Shown here piece by piece: positions 55,455-64,000 of a DNA stretch of 64,000 nucleotides. Every line of letters begins with the position of its first letter. Position 1 is the stretch's first letter. The notes beneath the pieces were generated by a model. That model ran no database searches. It worked only from the letters and a program-made list of their open reading frames with translations, and was not told where the DNA came from. The stretch lies in contig NZ_RJKL01000001.1 in assembly GCF_003751945.1 (NCBI RefSeq), positions 7,706,501-7,770,500 of the forward strand, read 5' to 3'. A program made the translations under genes and the position numbers. Origin of the DNA: Couchioplanes caeruleus (lineage in GTDB: Bacteria; Actinomycetota; Actinomycetes; Mycobacteriales; Micromonosporaceae).

Positions 55455-57323
55455 TCAGACCTCGACGCGTACGCCGTAGCGGCGCAGCCAGGCGTCCAGG
55501 CCCAGGACCATCTCGACGTTGGCCCGGGCGACCCACGCCCGCGGCCCGCTGTCGAGCACCGCGTGGTCGGCGCGGAGTGCGGCGATGGCCTTCTTGTCCA
55601 CGAGCGCCGCGGCCGGCGAGAGCGGATCCGCGACGAGCGTGCCGAGCTGGTCCATCAGCCACTTGCCGTAGGCGGGGTCCTGCGTCACCGGGTAGGGGCT
55701 CTTCGGCCGCGAGCGCACCGACTCCGGCAGCAGATCGGCGACCGCGGCGCGGAGCAGGCTCTTCTCCTGGCCGTCGAAGGACTTCTGCGCCCACGGCACG
55801 TTGTAGACGTACTGGACGAGCCGGTCGTCGCAGAACGGCATGCGGACCTCCAGGCCCGTCGACATGCCGATGGACTCGTCGTGCGACAGCAGCGTCTCCA
55901 GCCAGCGGGTGAGATGCAGGTAATTGATCCGCCGCATCTTCCGGTCGATGTCGCTCTCGCCGTCGAGATGCTGGACCTGGGCGACGGAGCTCTCCCACGC
56001 CGCGGCGCAGTAGTCGTTGAGCTGAAGCTTGTCGAGCAAGTCGGGGTGCAGCAGGTCGCCGCCCATGCCGTGCTTGCCGCCGCCGTAGTGCGCCATCGCG
56101 ATCCACGGCATCGTCTGCGCGGCCGCCAACTGCGGGTTGTGCACCCAGGAGAAGCCGCCGAACACCGCGTCCGCGATCTCGCCCAGCAGCGCCGCCTGTA
56201 CGTGCTTGCTGACCTCCCGGTCGAGCAGGTGCAGGGAGGTGTTCATGTTGCCGAGCGGGCTCGGCACGTCCTTGGCCACCAGCGTCGCCTCGCGCACCGC
56301 CGGGTCGAGGATGTCGGCGGTGTCGAGCACGACGTCGGTGTGCTCCGCGCCGACGTGGGCCACCATGTCCCGCACGAACGGGGCGTCCGGCGTCGCCCAC
56401 ACCTCGTCGGGGGTGAAATTGTCGGCGTGCTCGGCGAAGGTGACGGTGAAGGTCCGCAGCTTTCCGCCGCCGCGGCGCTTGAGGGCGTCGCCGGCGAGCG
56501 CGGTGACGGCGGAGGAGTCGACGCCGCCGGAGAGCATGATGCCGACCCCGTCGGCGTCGCCGAGCTGGTCGGCCACGCTGGCCGACAGCAGCTCCCGGAC
56601 GGTGCCGATGGTGGTGTCGAGATCGTCGGTGTGCTCGGCGGTGGTGAGCCGCCAGTACTTCTCCCGGCGCAGCCCGGCCCGGCTGAAGCGCAGGATCTCG
56701 GCGGCCTCGACCTGCCGGATGCCGGCGAAGATGCCGTGCCCCGCCGTGCCGGCGTAGGAGAAGAGCTCGCGCATCCCGTCGAGGTTGACGGCGGCCTCCG
56801 TCTCCGGGTGCGCGAACAGCGCCTTGCGCTCGGAGCCGAAGACCAGGCCGGTGTCGGTGACCCAGTAGTAGAGCGGCTGATTGCCGAACCGGTCGCGGAC
56901 GAGCACGAGCTCGTCGCGGCGACCGTCCCAGATCGCGACGGCGAAGGCCCCGGTCAGACGGACGACGGCCGCGGTGCCGTCCTCCTGGTACGCCGCGGCG
57001 ACGAGCTCGGCGGCGCCGGCGTCGTCGCTCACGCCCCGGCCGCGGCCGCGCAGCCAGGCGGCCAGTGCGCCGAGGCCGACCGGCGTGCCGGTGACGCACA
57101 CGGTGATCGGGCCGTCCGGCGTGGACCGCACGTGGGGCTGCCGCGGCGCGGGCCTGGCGCCGATGGCCAGTGCCCGGAAACCGAGCCCGACGTCGCGCCG
57201 GGTCCACACGTGCTGGCCGTCCGGCCCGCGGGTGGCCAGCGCGTCCGCCATCGCGGACAGCACCGCCGGTTCCCGCTCGAGGTCACGGGGGGAGAAGTCC
57301 ACCCAGCCAACCAAACCTGACAT
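55455..57323 (-). CDS. AsnB/OxyD-like amidotransferase without glutaminase cysteine
   Basis: A 622-aa protein of the class B asparagine synthetase family. The synthetase half is intact, with the ATP-pyrophosphatase loop IMLSGGVDSSAV (SGGVDSS at 265-271). The N-terminal glutaminase domain is recognisable (RGPDG, LVRDRFGNQPLYY, FGSERKALF), but residue 2 is Ser (MSGLVGW) instead of the essential Cys, and the glutamine-binding NGEIYN motif is replaced by TGTPVG. It should therefore use free ammonia or another amine, as beta-lactam synthetase relatives do. In tetracycline-type pathways the OxyD relative makes the malonamate starter unit; amide formation here is inferred. It is the first gene of the minus-strand operon. 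Confidence 0.9.
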   Translation of the reverse strand: MSGLVGWVDFSPRDLEREPAVLSAMADALATRGPDGQHVWTRRDVGLGFRALAIGARPAPRQPHVRSTPDGPITVCVTGTPVGLGALAAWLRGRGRGVSDDAGAAELVAAAYQEDGTAAVVRLTGAFAVAIWDGRRDELVLVRDRFGNQPLYYWVTDTGLVFGSERKALFAHPETEAAVNLDGMRELFSYAGTAGHGIFAGIRQVEAAEILRFSRAGLRREKYWRLTTAEHTDDLDTTIGTVRELLSASVADQLGDADGVGIMLSGGVDSSAVTALAGDALKRRGGGKLRTFTVTFAEHADNFTPDEVWATPDAPFVRDMVAHVGAEHTDVVLDTADILDPAVREATLVAKDVPSPLGNMNTSLHLLDREVSKHVQAALLGEIADAVFGGFSWVHNPQLAAAQTMPWIAMAHYGGGKHGMGGDLLHPDLLDKLQLNDYCAAAWESSVAQVQHLDGESDIDRKMRRINYLHLTRWLETLLSHDESIGMSTGLEVRMPFCDDRLVQYVYNVPWAQKSFDGQEKSLLRAAVADLLPESVRSRPKSPYPVTQDPAYGKWLMDQLGTLVADPLSPAAALVDKKAIAALRADHAVLDSGPRAWVARANVEMVLGLDAWLRRYGVRVEV

Positions 57324-57577
57324 CGACTACACCCTCTCGGTGGCGGATACGGCACGTCCGGCTTGCGGACGACCGAATTGATGGCCCTAATCGTCAAGGG
57401 CGGCGGTCGAATCTCACTCGGCGGCGCCTCGAGATTGCCGTCGTTTGGCTGGCGGCAATTCCATCCGCAGCGGTGCACAAAATAAGGGACGCGCATGATT
57501 GTGCAATACGTCGCCGTGGCGGCACATCGTTCGCCCGACGTATCTTGGGTCCGGAGAATGCGGCAGGGGAGCCGTCG

Positions 57578-57597
57578 CATACACCTTCCGATGTATG
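57578..57597. promoter_or_regulatory. Candidate ARE box for a gamma-butyrolactone-type receptor
   Basis: CATACACCTTCCGATGTATG is an inverted repeat (CATACA-N8-TGTATG); three further bases on each side extend the arms to ten with one mismatch. The centre ACCTTCCG and the ATAC/GTAT arms resemble autoregulatory elements bound by ArpA/TylP-type receptors, which commonly control SARP genes. No receptor gene is in the window. It lies about 115 bases left of the promoter and 490 bases from the SARP start. Confidence 0.5.
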
Positions 57598-57692
57598 TGA
57601 CCGCCGTCATAGGCGTGCGCAAGCCGGTCCAAATGTCCGACGTGGACGCTCTGCCTGGGGCGAAGCCGCGACGGATGGGCGCATATGCACCT

Positions 57693-57721
57693 TTGACCCC
57701 TAGTGGACAACCCGCTACGGT
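57693..57721 (+). promoter_or_regulatory. Sigma-70-type promoter toward the SARP gene
   Basis: TTGACC and TACGGT are separated by exactly 17 bases, a good match for the actinomycete housekeeping promoter. It would give a leader of about 360 bases to the SARP start, which is long, so additional promoters may exist. Confidence 0.45.
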
Positions 57722-58087
57722 GACGGGAGCTACTGCGGGATCCCGTAGGGTCGGGAAATAGGCAGTATCACGGCCCCCGGCCGTTGCTCCCCAGGGCCGT
57801 GCGGCGTTGTCCTGCCTGCTCGTAAAGCGGTTGCGCGAGCGCCGCTGTCGGATTGGCGCGACCGCCTTGTGGCGCCGCGATCCTCACTCCAGAGTGATTC
57901 GAGGGAAAATGGATCGGCACGATCCACGGTCTTCCCCGTAATTCACGGCATGGTGCTTGACATTAGCCACCATGGGTTGGAGAGATGGGGGAACAATCCA
58001 CGTGGAATTGCACCGAGCTCCTCAGCATGCAGTCCCGCAGCCGCAGACGACCCGCACCGCCGCGCACCGCCGAGGGGGGTGGCCGTC

Positions 58088-59977
58088 GTGCAGGTGAACG
58101 TCCTCGGGGCCTTCCAGGTCGTGCGCGGCACCCAGTCGCTGGTGCCGTCGGCGCCCAAGCTGCGTCAGGTCCTCGCCCTGCTGGCGATGAACGCCAACAC
58201 GGTGGTGAGCACCGACCAGATCATCGAAGAGCTGTGGGAGGAGCGGCCGCCGTCCAGCGCCACCACCACTCTGCAGACGTACGTCTACCACCTTCGCAAG
58301 CTGTACCAGCTCGGCCTCGGCACCCGGGGGCCGGCGGACCACTTCGACGCCGCGCCGCCCACCCTGCACCGGTCGTCGAACGGCTACATCCTCAGCCTCG
58401 ACGACGGCGCGGTCGACTCCGCCGAGTTCCTGCGCCTGGCCGAGCGGGCCCGTACCCAGCTCGACGCGGGCTCGGTCGAGATCGCGGCCGACACCATCCG
58501 GGCGGCGCTGCAGCTCTGGCGCGGACCGGCGCTGGTCGACGTGACCACCGGCTCCCTGCTGCGCGCCATGACGGTCTGGCTGGAGGAGCAGCGCCGCGGC
58601 CTCACCCTGCAGCGCATCGACGCCGACCTGCGGCTGTGCCGGCACCACGACATCATCGGCGAGCTGACCGGGATGGTGGCGCAGCGCCCGACCGACGAGA
58701 GCCTGCAGGCGCGCCTCATGCTCTCGCTCTACCGGGCCGGCCGGCGCTTCGACGCACTGCGGGTCTATCAGAAGGCCCGCTCCACCCTAGCCGAGGAGCT
58801 CGGCCTGGAACCGATGCAGGAGCTGCAGCGGGTGCACCAGGCGGTGCTGCTCGCCGATCCCACCATCGAGCCGCCGGTGCTCGGCGACGGGATGGACTCG
58901 GTGATCGGCGGCGGCACGCGCCCCGCCACGGCTGAGCAGCCCGACCTGCTTCCGCCGGACGTCGGCGAGCTCGTCGGCCGCCGGGCGGAGACGGCCCAGA
59001 TCACCCAGGTGGTCTCCCGGCCGGAGCGCAGCGCGCCGCCGGCGGTCGTGGTGGTGGGCGCTCCCGGCGTGGGCAAATCCACCCTGTGCGTGCATCTCGC
59101 CCACCGGCTCCGCGAGGACTACCCCGACGGCCGGCTCTACGCCCGGCTCACCGACGACACGGGCCGGCCCGTCGATCCGGCCGAGGCGCTCGGCGGGTTC
59201 CTGCGGGCCGCGGGGTACACCGGTTCCCGGCTGCCGGAGTCGCTGGCCGAACGGTCCAGCCTCTTCCGTAGCTGGTCCGCCGGGCGGCGGGTGCTGGTCG
59301 TCCTCGACGACGTGGTCGGGGCCGAGCAACTCCAGCACCTGCTGCCCACCGGACCGCGGTGCGCGACGCTGATCGCGGCCCGGCGCCGGTTCTCCCACCC
59401 GTCCGTCTCGTCGACCGTCAACCTGCGGCCGTTCGACCGCGGTGAGGCGTTGCACATGCTCACCTCCGTCCTCGGCGAGCAGCGGATCCGCCCGCAACTG
59501 GCCGCCGTCCACGAGCTCATCGACCTGTGCGAGGGCCTGCCGGCGGCGCTGCGGGAGGCCGTCACGCAGCTCGAGCTCAAGCCGCACTGGCCCGTGCAGC
59601 GGCAGGTGGAACGAGTCCAGTCGGCCGTCGCCGAGCAGCACCCGGGCGACTCCGGCCCGGGCACGTCGCGCAGCGTGCGGCTCACGTACCGGCTGCTCAC
59701 CACGGACCTGCAGGCGGCGTTCAAGACGCTGGTGGGCTCCGAACGGGCGCTGGCGCTCAGCGACGTGGCGACGCTGCTGGAGGCCGACGAGTACCGCACC
59801 GAGACCGTGGTCGAGGAACTCGTGGAGTTCGGCCTGGTCGAGGTGGCCGCCGGCGACCGCGGCGACTTCCACTACCGGGTGCAGCGGCCTTTCCGCAGGT
59901 TCTTCCCCGGGCCCCGCACGACCGTCGAGCCGCCCGTCGGTGGTGCCGTGGCCACGGCGGTGCTGGCCACCGGCTGA
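58088..59977 (+). CDS. SARP-family activator with NB-ARC domain
   Basis: A 629-aa cluster regulator. The OmpR-like DNA-binding domain (about 1-100; VNVLGAFQVVRGTQSLVPSA, STDQIIEELWEERPP) and BTAD (to about 260) are followed by an ATPase domain with P-loop GAPGVGKSTLC (about 323-333) and VLVVLDDVVGAEQL. The TPR region of AfsR is absent. I choose GTG 58088, eight bases behind GAGGGGGG and directly before the conserved VNVLG; longer frames upstream are not supported. SARPs activate antibiotic clusters by binding heptamer repeats near -35. A 14-bp hairpin terminator follows its stop. Confidence 0.9.
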   Translation: MQVNVLGAFQVVRGTQSLVPSAPKLRQVLALLAMNANTVVSTDQIIEELWEERPPSSATTTLQTYVYHLRKLYQLGLGTRGPADHFDAAPPTLHRSSNGYILSLDDGAVDSAEFLRLAERARTQLDAGSVEIAADTIRAALQLWRGPALVDVTTGSLLRAMTVWLEEQRRGLTLQRIDADLRLCRHHDIIGELTGMVAQRPTDESLQARLMLSLYRAGRRFDALRVYQKARSTLAEELGLEPMQELQRVHQAVLLADPTIEPPVLGDGMDSVIGGGTRPATAEQPDLLPPDVGELVGRRAETAQITQVVSRPERSAPPAVVVVGAPGVGKSTLCVHLAHRLREDYPDGRLYARLTDDTGRPVDPAEALGGFLRAAGYTGSRLPESLAERSSLFRSWSAGRRVLVVLDDVVGAEQLQHLLPTGPRCATLIAARRRFSHPSVSSTVNLRPFDRGEALHMLTSVLGEQRIRPQLAAVHELIDLCEGLPAALREAVTQLELKPHWPVQRQVERVQSAVAEQHPGDSGPGTSRSVRLTYRLLTTDLQAAFKTLVGSERALALSDVATLLEADEYRTETVVEELVEFGLVEVAAGDRGDFHYRVQRPFRRFFPGPRTTVEPPVGGAVATAVLATG

Positions 59978-59998
59978 GCCGGCGGCAGCACCACCCGC

Positions 59999-60029
59999 CC
60001 GGGCCGCCCACCGATGGTGGGCGGCCCGG
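59999..60029 (+). terminator. Terminator hairpin after the SARP gene
   Basis: CCGGGCCGCCCACC (59999-60012) pairs perfectly with GGTGGGCGGCCCGG (60016-60029) around GAT, 22 bases past the stop. The polyketide genes that follow therefore need their own promoter between 60030 and 60148. Confidence 0.85.
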
Positions 60030-60148
60030 TCCGTGCGCGGGCCCGGCGGATGCGACTCAACCCCAGTTCGAGTGGGCCGTGATCGGCCGTCGCCACCATC
60101 GTCGTGTGGCCGCGGCGACGCCGCCGGCCGTCACTAAGGAGGTAAGAC

Positions 60149-60886
60149 GTGGACCAGGGTCTGGCCGGCAAGCGGGTACTGATCACCGGCGGGAGCCGGG
60201 GGATCGGGCGTGCGACGGCGCTGGCGTTCGCCCGGGCCGGTGCCCGGGTGGTCGCCTGCCATCACCGGGTCGGCGAGGACGCCGACAGCCTCGCCCACGA
60301 GCTCAAGACGCTCGGCGGCGGCAATCTCGTCGTCACGGCGGACGTGACGGACCGCGCGGACGTGGCGCGGCTCGTGCGGATCTGCCGCGACCACCTCGGC
60401 GGCCTCGACGTGCTCGTCAACAACGTCGGGGTGGACGGGCGGATGCCCTTCGCCAAGCTGGACGACGCCGAATGGGACCGGGTGTTCGACCACAACGTGA
60501 CCGCCGCGTACCGGGTCATCCAGGCGTCCCTGGACGTCCTGGTGGACGGGGCCTCGGTGGTGAACGTCGGCGCCTCCGTCGCGCTGCGGGGACGGCCGAT
60601 GAGCGCGCACTACACCGCCGCCAAGGCGGCGCTGCTCGGCCTGAGCCGCAGCCTTGCCAAGGAACTCGGTCCGCGCGGCATCCGGGTCAACACAGTGGCG
60701 CCCGGAGTCACCGCCGTGGCGCCCGAGAAGGAGCTGCCGCCGCCGGTGCTGCAGCACCTGCTCGCCGCCACCGCCCTCGGCCGGCTCGCCGCGCCGGAGG
60801 ACGTCGCGGGGGCGATCCTCTTCCTCGCCGGAGACGCCTCGCGCCTGGTGACCGGCGTGGAACTGCCCGTCGACGGCGGCATCTGA
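60149..60886 (+). CDS. Polyketide ketoreductase (SDR family)
   Basis: A 245-aa short-chain dehydrogenase. TGGSRGIGRATALAFARAGA near the start binds NADPH, NNVGVDG marks the cofactor pocket and the catalytic pair is Tyr155/Lys159 in SAHYTAAKAAL, with PVDGGI at the C-terminus. In type II clusters such enzymes reduce the nascent poly-beta-ketone, often at C-9, and influence folding; this one looks closer to FabG-type reductases than to the C-9 ActIII type, but I cannot settle that by eye. GTG 60149 has a perfect AAGGAGG. It begins the polyketide operon; the cyclase follows after 28 bases. Confidence 0.9.
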   Translation: MDQGLAGKRVLITGGSRGIGRATALAFARAGARVVACHHRVGEDADSLAHELKTLGGGNLVVTADVTDRADVARLVRICRDHLGGLDVLVNNVGVDGRMPFAKLDDAEWDRVFDHNVTAAYRVIQASLDVLVDGASVVNVGASVALRGRPMSAHYTAAKAALLGLSRSLAKELGPRGIRVNTVAPGVTAVAPEKELPPPVLQHLLAATALGRLAAPEDVAGAILFLAGDASRLVTGVELPVDGGI

Positions 60887-60914
60887 CCACATCGCCAACC
60901 TAAGGAGAGGCACC

Positions 60915-61250
60915 GTGCACCGCACCCTCATCGTCGCGAGACTCAAGTCCGGCGACACCTCGGGCATCGCCGAGACGTTCGCCGAGTCCGACGCCACCGA
61001 CCTGCCGCACATGGTCGGGGTGTCCCGGCGGACCCTGTTCTCCTTCCACGACCTGTACTTCCACCTCGTCGAGGCGGACGAGGACATCACCAAGAACCTC
61101 TACCGGGCGCGCAGCCACCCCCTCTACTCCGACATCAACCAGCGGTTGACGGAGTTCGTGTGGCCGTACGACCCGAACTGGAAAGAACCCAAGGACGCCA
61201 TGGCTTCGCCGTTCTACGTGTGGACGGCCGAGGAAGGACGAGTGCAGTGA
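60915..61250 (+). CDS. TcmI-family polyketide cyclase
   Basis: A 111-aa protein of the TcmI family, small ferredoxin-like enzymes that close late rings of aromatic polyketides. Typical parts are [40 protein letters not shown] and [15 protein letters not shown]. Length is standard. GTG 60915 is behind AAGGAGAGG. Its stop overlaps the GTG start of the cupin gene, giving translational coupling. Confidence 0.92.
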   Translation: MHRTLIVARLKSGDTSGIAETFAESDATDLPHMVGVSRRTLFSFHDLYFHLVEADEDITKNLYRARSHPLYSDINQRLTEFVWPYDPNWKEPKDAMASPFYVWTAEEGRVQ

Positions 61251-61675
61251 CCACCACCCAGCAGCTCAAAGTCAACGTCTCCGAGGCCGCCCCGAACACC
61301 CGCCGCGGCGGGGACATCCGGGTGACCCTCAGCCCCAAGACCGTGGGGTGCACCTCCGGCTTCGGCGGCACCCTGCACCTCGCGGCGGGGGAGCACGTCA
61401 CCGAGCACTACCACCCGTACTCGGAGGAGTTCCTGCACGTCGTCGCCGGCGAGCTGGAGATGACCGTGGACGACCGGCCGATCCGGCTCTCGCCCGGCGA
61501 CTCGCTGCTTGTGCCGATCAATGCCCGGCACCGCCTGGTGAACGTCGGCGAGCAGGAGGCGCACGTCGTCTTCCATCTGTCCCCGTTGGCGCCGCGGCCC
61601 GAGCTCGGCCACGTCGACACCGAGCAGCCGACCGCGCCGCACGAGCCCAATCCGCAGGTCGGAGGCGGGCAGTGA
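61247..61675 (+). CDS. Cupin-type polyketide cyclase/monooxygenase-associated protein
   Basis: A 142-aa single-domain cupin. Motif one is [20 protein letters not shown] and motif two [19 protein letters not shown], supplying His/Glu metal ligands. Homologues sit just before KS-alpha in spore-pigment clusters (the WhiE ORFII/CurC-like gene) and in others such as RemF. Its start overlaps the cyclase stop and its stop overlaps the KS-alpha start, so the three are made together. Exact chemistry is not known for this one. Confidence 0.88.
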   Translation: MTTTQQLKVNVSEAAPNTRRGGDIRVTLSPKTVGCTSGFGGTLHLAAGEHVTEHYHPYSEEFLHVVAGELEMTVDDRPIRLSPGDSLLVPINARHRLVNVGEQEAHVVFHLSPLAPRPELGHVDTEQPTAPHEPNPQVGGGQ

Positions 61676-62925
61676 AGCGTCGCGCCGTCGTCACGGGGAT
61701 CGGTGCGGTAGCGCCGGGCGGCGTCGGGCGGGAGGCGTTCTGGGACCTGCTGAGCGCCGGCCGCACCGCCACCCGCAGGATCAGCATGTTCAACCCGTCG
61801 GCCTTCCGGTCGCAGATCGCCGCCGAGGTGGACTTCGACCCGCGCGCGGCCGGACTCTCCGCTCAGGACGTCCGTCGGATGGACCGCGCCGCCCAGTTCG
61901 CCGTGGTGAGCACCCGCGAGGCGCTCGCCGACAGCGGCGTCGAGCTCGCGGGCGTCGACCCCGGCCGGGTCGGCGTCAGCATCGGCAGCGCGGTCGGCTG
62001 CACGATGGGACTCGAGCAGGAATACGAGGTGCTCTCGGACGGCGGGCGCAAGTGGCTCGTCGACCACTCGTACGGCGTACCGCACCTCTACGGCTACATG
62101 GTGCCGAGCACGCTGGCCGCGGAGGTGGCGTACGAGGTGGCCGCCGAGGGCACGGTGGCGCTCATCTCGACCGGCTGCACGTCCGGGCTCGACGCGGTCG
62201 GGCACGGCATGCAGCTCATCGAGGAGGGTTCCGCCGACGTGGTGCTGGCCGGCGCCACCGACGCGCCGCTGTCGCCGATCACCTCGGCCTGCTTCGACGC
62301 GATCACCGCGACCTCGCCCAACAACGACGACGCCGCGCACGCCTCCCGGCCCTTCGACGCCCGGCGCGACGGCTTCGTGCTGGGCGAGGGCTGCGCCGTG
62401 CTCGTCCTCGAGGACGAGGAGGCGGCACGGCGGCGCGGGGCGCACATCTACGCCCGGCTGTCCGGGTTCGGCGCCCGTAGTAACGCCTTCCACATGACCG
62501 GCCTCAAGCCCGACGGCCGGGAGATGGCCGAGGCGATCCGGGTCGCCCTCGACGGCGCCGAGCTCAACGCGTCCGATGTGGACTACATCAACGCGCACGG
62601 CTCGGGGACCAAGCAGAACGACCGGCACGAGACCGCGGCCTTCAAGCGGGCGCTCAAGCAGCGGGCGTACGAGGTGCCGGTCAGCTCGATCAAGAGCATG
62701 GTCGGGCACTCGCTCGGCGCCATCGGGGCGATCGAGGTCGCGGCCTGTGCCCTCGCCCTCGACCGCCAGGTCGTGCCGCCGACGGCGAACCTGCACCACC
62801 CCGACCCCGAATGCGACCTGGACTACGTGCCGCTGGTGGCGCGCGAACACCGCATGGACGCCGTGCTCAGCGTCGGCAGCGGGTTCGGCGGCTTCCAGAG
62901 CGCGATGGTCCTGACCCGGCCGTGA
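61672..62925 (+). CDS. Type II polyketide ketosynthase, KS-alpha
   Basis: A 417-aa beta-ketoacyl synthase that extends the polyketide chain with KS-beta and ACP. The active cysteine is Cys169 in [11 protein letters not shown], and the two histidines appear in [16 protein letters not shown] and [12 protein letters not shown]. Sequence features ([15 protein letters not shown] start, [19 protein letters not shown]) are typical of aromatic PKS enzymes. GTG 61672 overlaps the cupin stop. KS-beta starts 55 bases after its stop. Confidence 0.96.
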   Translation: MKRRAVVTGIGAVAPGGVGREAFWDLLSAGRTATRRISMFNPSAFRSQIAAEVDFDPRAAGLSAQDVRRMDRAAQFAVVSTREALADSGVELAGVDPGRVGVSIGSAVGCTMGLEQEYEVLSDGGRKWLVDHSYGVPHLYGYMVPSTLAAEVAYEVAAEGTVALISTGCTSGLDAVGHGMQLIEEGSADVVLAGATDAPLSPITSACFDAITATSPNNDDAAHASRPFDARRDGFVLGEGCAVLVLEDEEAARRRGAHIYARLSGFGARSNAFHMTGLKPDGREMAEAIRVALDGAELNASDVDYINAHGSGTKQNDRHETAAFKRALKQRAYEVPVSSIKSMVGHSLGAIGAIEVAACALALDRQVVPPTANLHHPDPECDLDYVPLVAREHRMDAVLSVGSGFGGFQSAMVLTRP

Positions 62926-62980
62926 CCGCGTCGAGTGGCGTTCGAGAGGCGTCCGATCCCGAGCCAGGAAGGTGAAGCGC

Positions 62981-64000
62981 ATGAATACCTCTACTGCCGG
63001 CGCCGCAGCCGTGATCACCGGCATGGGCGTCATCGCCCCCACGGGCATCGGGAGCGAGGAGCACTGGCAGGCTGTGCTGAACGGCAAGACCGGCATCGGC
63101 CCGATCACCCGGTTCGACCCGTCGGGCTATCCCGTACGCCTGGCGGGCGAGGTGGCCGACTTCACCGCCAAGGGCCGGGTGCCCGCCCGGCTGGTGCCGC
63201 AGACGGACCGCTGGACGCACCTCGCGCTCGCGGCCGCCGACGCCGCCGTGGCGGACTCGGCCGTCGACCCCGCGTCGCTGCCCGAGTACGAGATGGCCGT
63301 GGTGACGGCCAGCTCGTCCGGCGGCACCGACTTCGGCCAGCACGAGATGGAGCGCCTGTACCAGAACGGGCCCTCCTGGGTGGGCGCCTACCAGTCGATC
63401 GCCTGGTTCTACGCGGCGACGACCGGGCAGGTCTCCATCCGGCACGGTATGCGGGGGCCGTGCGGGGTGGTCTGCACCGAACAGGCCGGTGGGCTCGACG
63501 CCATCGGCCAGGCCCGGCGGCTGCTGCGCGACCAGAGCCGGCTCGTCGTGACCGGCGGGACGGACAGTTCGCTCTGCCCGTACGGGCTCGTCGCCCAGAT
63601 GGCCAACGGCCACCTGTCGACCGCCGAGGAGGCCGGCCGGGCGTACCTGCCGTTCGACGTCGAGGCCGGCGGGTACGTGCCCGGCGAAGGTGGCGCCATC
63701 CTGGTCGCCGAGCGGAGCGGCCCGGCGACCGAGGGCCGCGGGTATGGCCGGGTGCTGGGCTACGCCGCCGGGTTCGACCAGTCCGCGCGGACCGGCCGGC
63801 GCCCGGTGCTGGCCGGCACGATCCGCCGGGCGCTCGACGACGCGCGGTGCGCCCCCGACGACATCGACGTCGTCTTCGCCGACGCCGCCGCCGACCCGGA
63901 CCTCGACCTGGTCGAGGCCGAGGCCCTGGCCGAGGTCTTCGGCACCCACGCGGTGCCGGTCACCGCGCCGAAGACCCTCACCGGCCGGCTGTACGGCGGA
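62981..64000 (+). CDS. KS-beta (chain length factor), cut by the window edge
   Basis: The first 340 residues of a chain length factor. In place of the ketosynthase cysteine it has Gln168 (VCTEQAGGLDAIG), the decarboxylase glutamine that defines this subunit. It pairs with KS-alpha and sets chain length. ATG 62981 is preceded by AGGAAGG. About 65 residues should be missing at the right edge. ACP, aromatase and oxygenase genes are expected beyond. Confidence 0.95.
   Translation, partial: MNTSTAGAAAVITGMGVIAPTGIGSEEHWQAVLNGKTGIGPITRFDPSGYPVRLAGEVADFTAKGRVPARLVPQTDRWTHLALAAADAAVADSAVDPASLPEYEMAVVTASSSGGTDFGQHEMERLYQNGPSWVGAYQSIAWFYAATTGQVSIRHGMRGPCGVVCTEQAGGLDAIGQARRLLRDQSRLVVTGGTDSSLCPYGLVAQMANGHLSTAEEAGRAYLPFDVEAGGYVPGEGGAILVAERSGPATEGRGYGRVLGYAAGFDQSARTGRRPVLAGTIRRALDDARCAPDDIDVVFADAAADPDLDLVEAEALAEVFGTHAVPVTAPKTLTGRLYGG

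Larger units (their letters stand above)
57324..58087. other. Divergent control region of asnB-like and SARP genes
   Basis: About 760 bases without a supported gene; its left half is richer in A and T than the coding regions. It holds an ARE-like palindrome (57578-57597), a sigma-70-type promoter (57693-57721), the palindrome CGGGATCCCG just after it, and a long leader to the SARP start at 58088. Confidence 0.6.

Noticed and set aside
54934..57207. 757-aa minus-strand frame across the AsnB-like gene
   Set aside because: Out-of-frame shadow of the amidotransferase; Arg-rich and motif-free.
57956..57985. TTGACA as a second promoter for the SARP gene
   Set aside because: No acceptable -10 hexamer follows at 16-18 bases.

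Overview
The window is high-GC DNA from an actinomycete. GTG and TTG starts are frequent, the genes are tightly packed, and it carries AfsR/SARP regulators, Lsr2, an XRE/ImmA/MAB_1171c-type cassette, a PIG-L deacetylase of the mycothiol-enzyme family and three biosynthetic loci. A Micromonosporaceae (Actinoplanes-like) origin is my inference from gene style; no sequence search was possible.

Layout. 0.5-1.9 kb: a membrane protein and a ComB-like phosphatase on the minus strand. 2.0-8.9 kb: a small locus holding a 50-aa peptide ORF with an ideal Shine-Dalgarno, a His-domain/ATP-domain dikinase, an MFS exporter, an ATP-grasp ligase and an ABC exporter. 8.9-10.8 kb: small proteins and a PadR regulator with its own palindrome, followed by a frameshifted two-TM partner. 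10.98-15.5 kb: tyrosine/homogentisate catabolism (hpd, hmgA, an unknown 282-aa gene, fahA). 15.8-19.4 kb: signal peptidase I, remains of an NRPS condensation domain and an MFS gene, a hydrolase, a broken glyoxalase and an RmlD-like reductase. 19.5-25.5 kb: a secreted M4+M28+P-domain protease, a convergent two-component pair and small secreted or membrane proteins. 25.5-29.2 kb: Lsr2, an altered PIG-L deacetylase and the XRE/ImmA/membrane cassette.

29.4-39.7 kb is the most interesting stretch. A large AfsR-type regulator precedes a 98-aa protein whose end overlaps a B12-binding radical SAM enzyme with the CX7CX2C signature of RiPP-maturation enzymes. After a GNAT gene comes a run of 4-nt stop/start overlaps: an SbnB-like dehydrogenase (no SbnA nearby, TTA codon, repeated tail), a degenerate ATP-grasp-like protein, a formyltransferase with an intact Asn/His/Asp triad, and an MFS exporter. 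I read this as an undescribed peptide or amino-acid-derived natural product pathway.

39.7-47.3 kb is mostly housekeeping: PTS-dependent dihydroxyacetone kinase (dhaKLM, with DhaM fused to HPr and full-length enzyme I), a DedA protein, and an ECF sigma factor with a membrane partner. 47.4-64.0 kb is the left part of a type II polyketide cluster: a SchA/CurD-like protein, a DUF1772 protein, three different multicopper oxidases, a DHA2 exporter, an OxyD/AsnB-like amidotransferase lacking its glutaminase cysteine, a SARP regulator behind a palindrome resembling a gamma-butyrolactone-receptor (ARE) box, then ketoreductase, TcmI-like cyclase, cupin, KS-alpha and KS-beta. KS-beta runs off the right edge, so ACP and further cyclases should lie beyond it.
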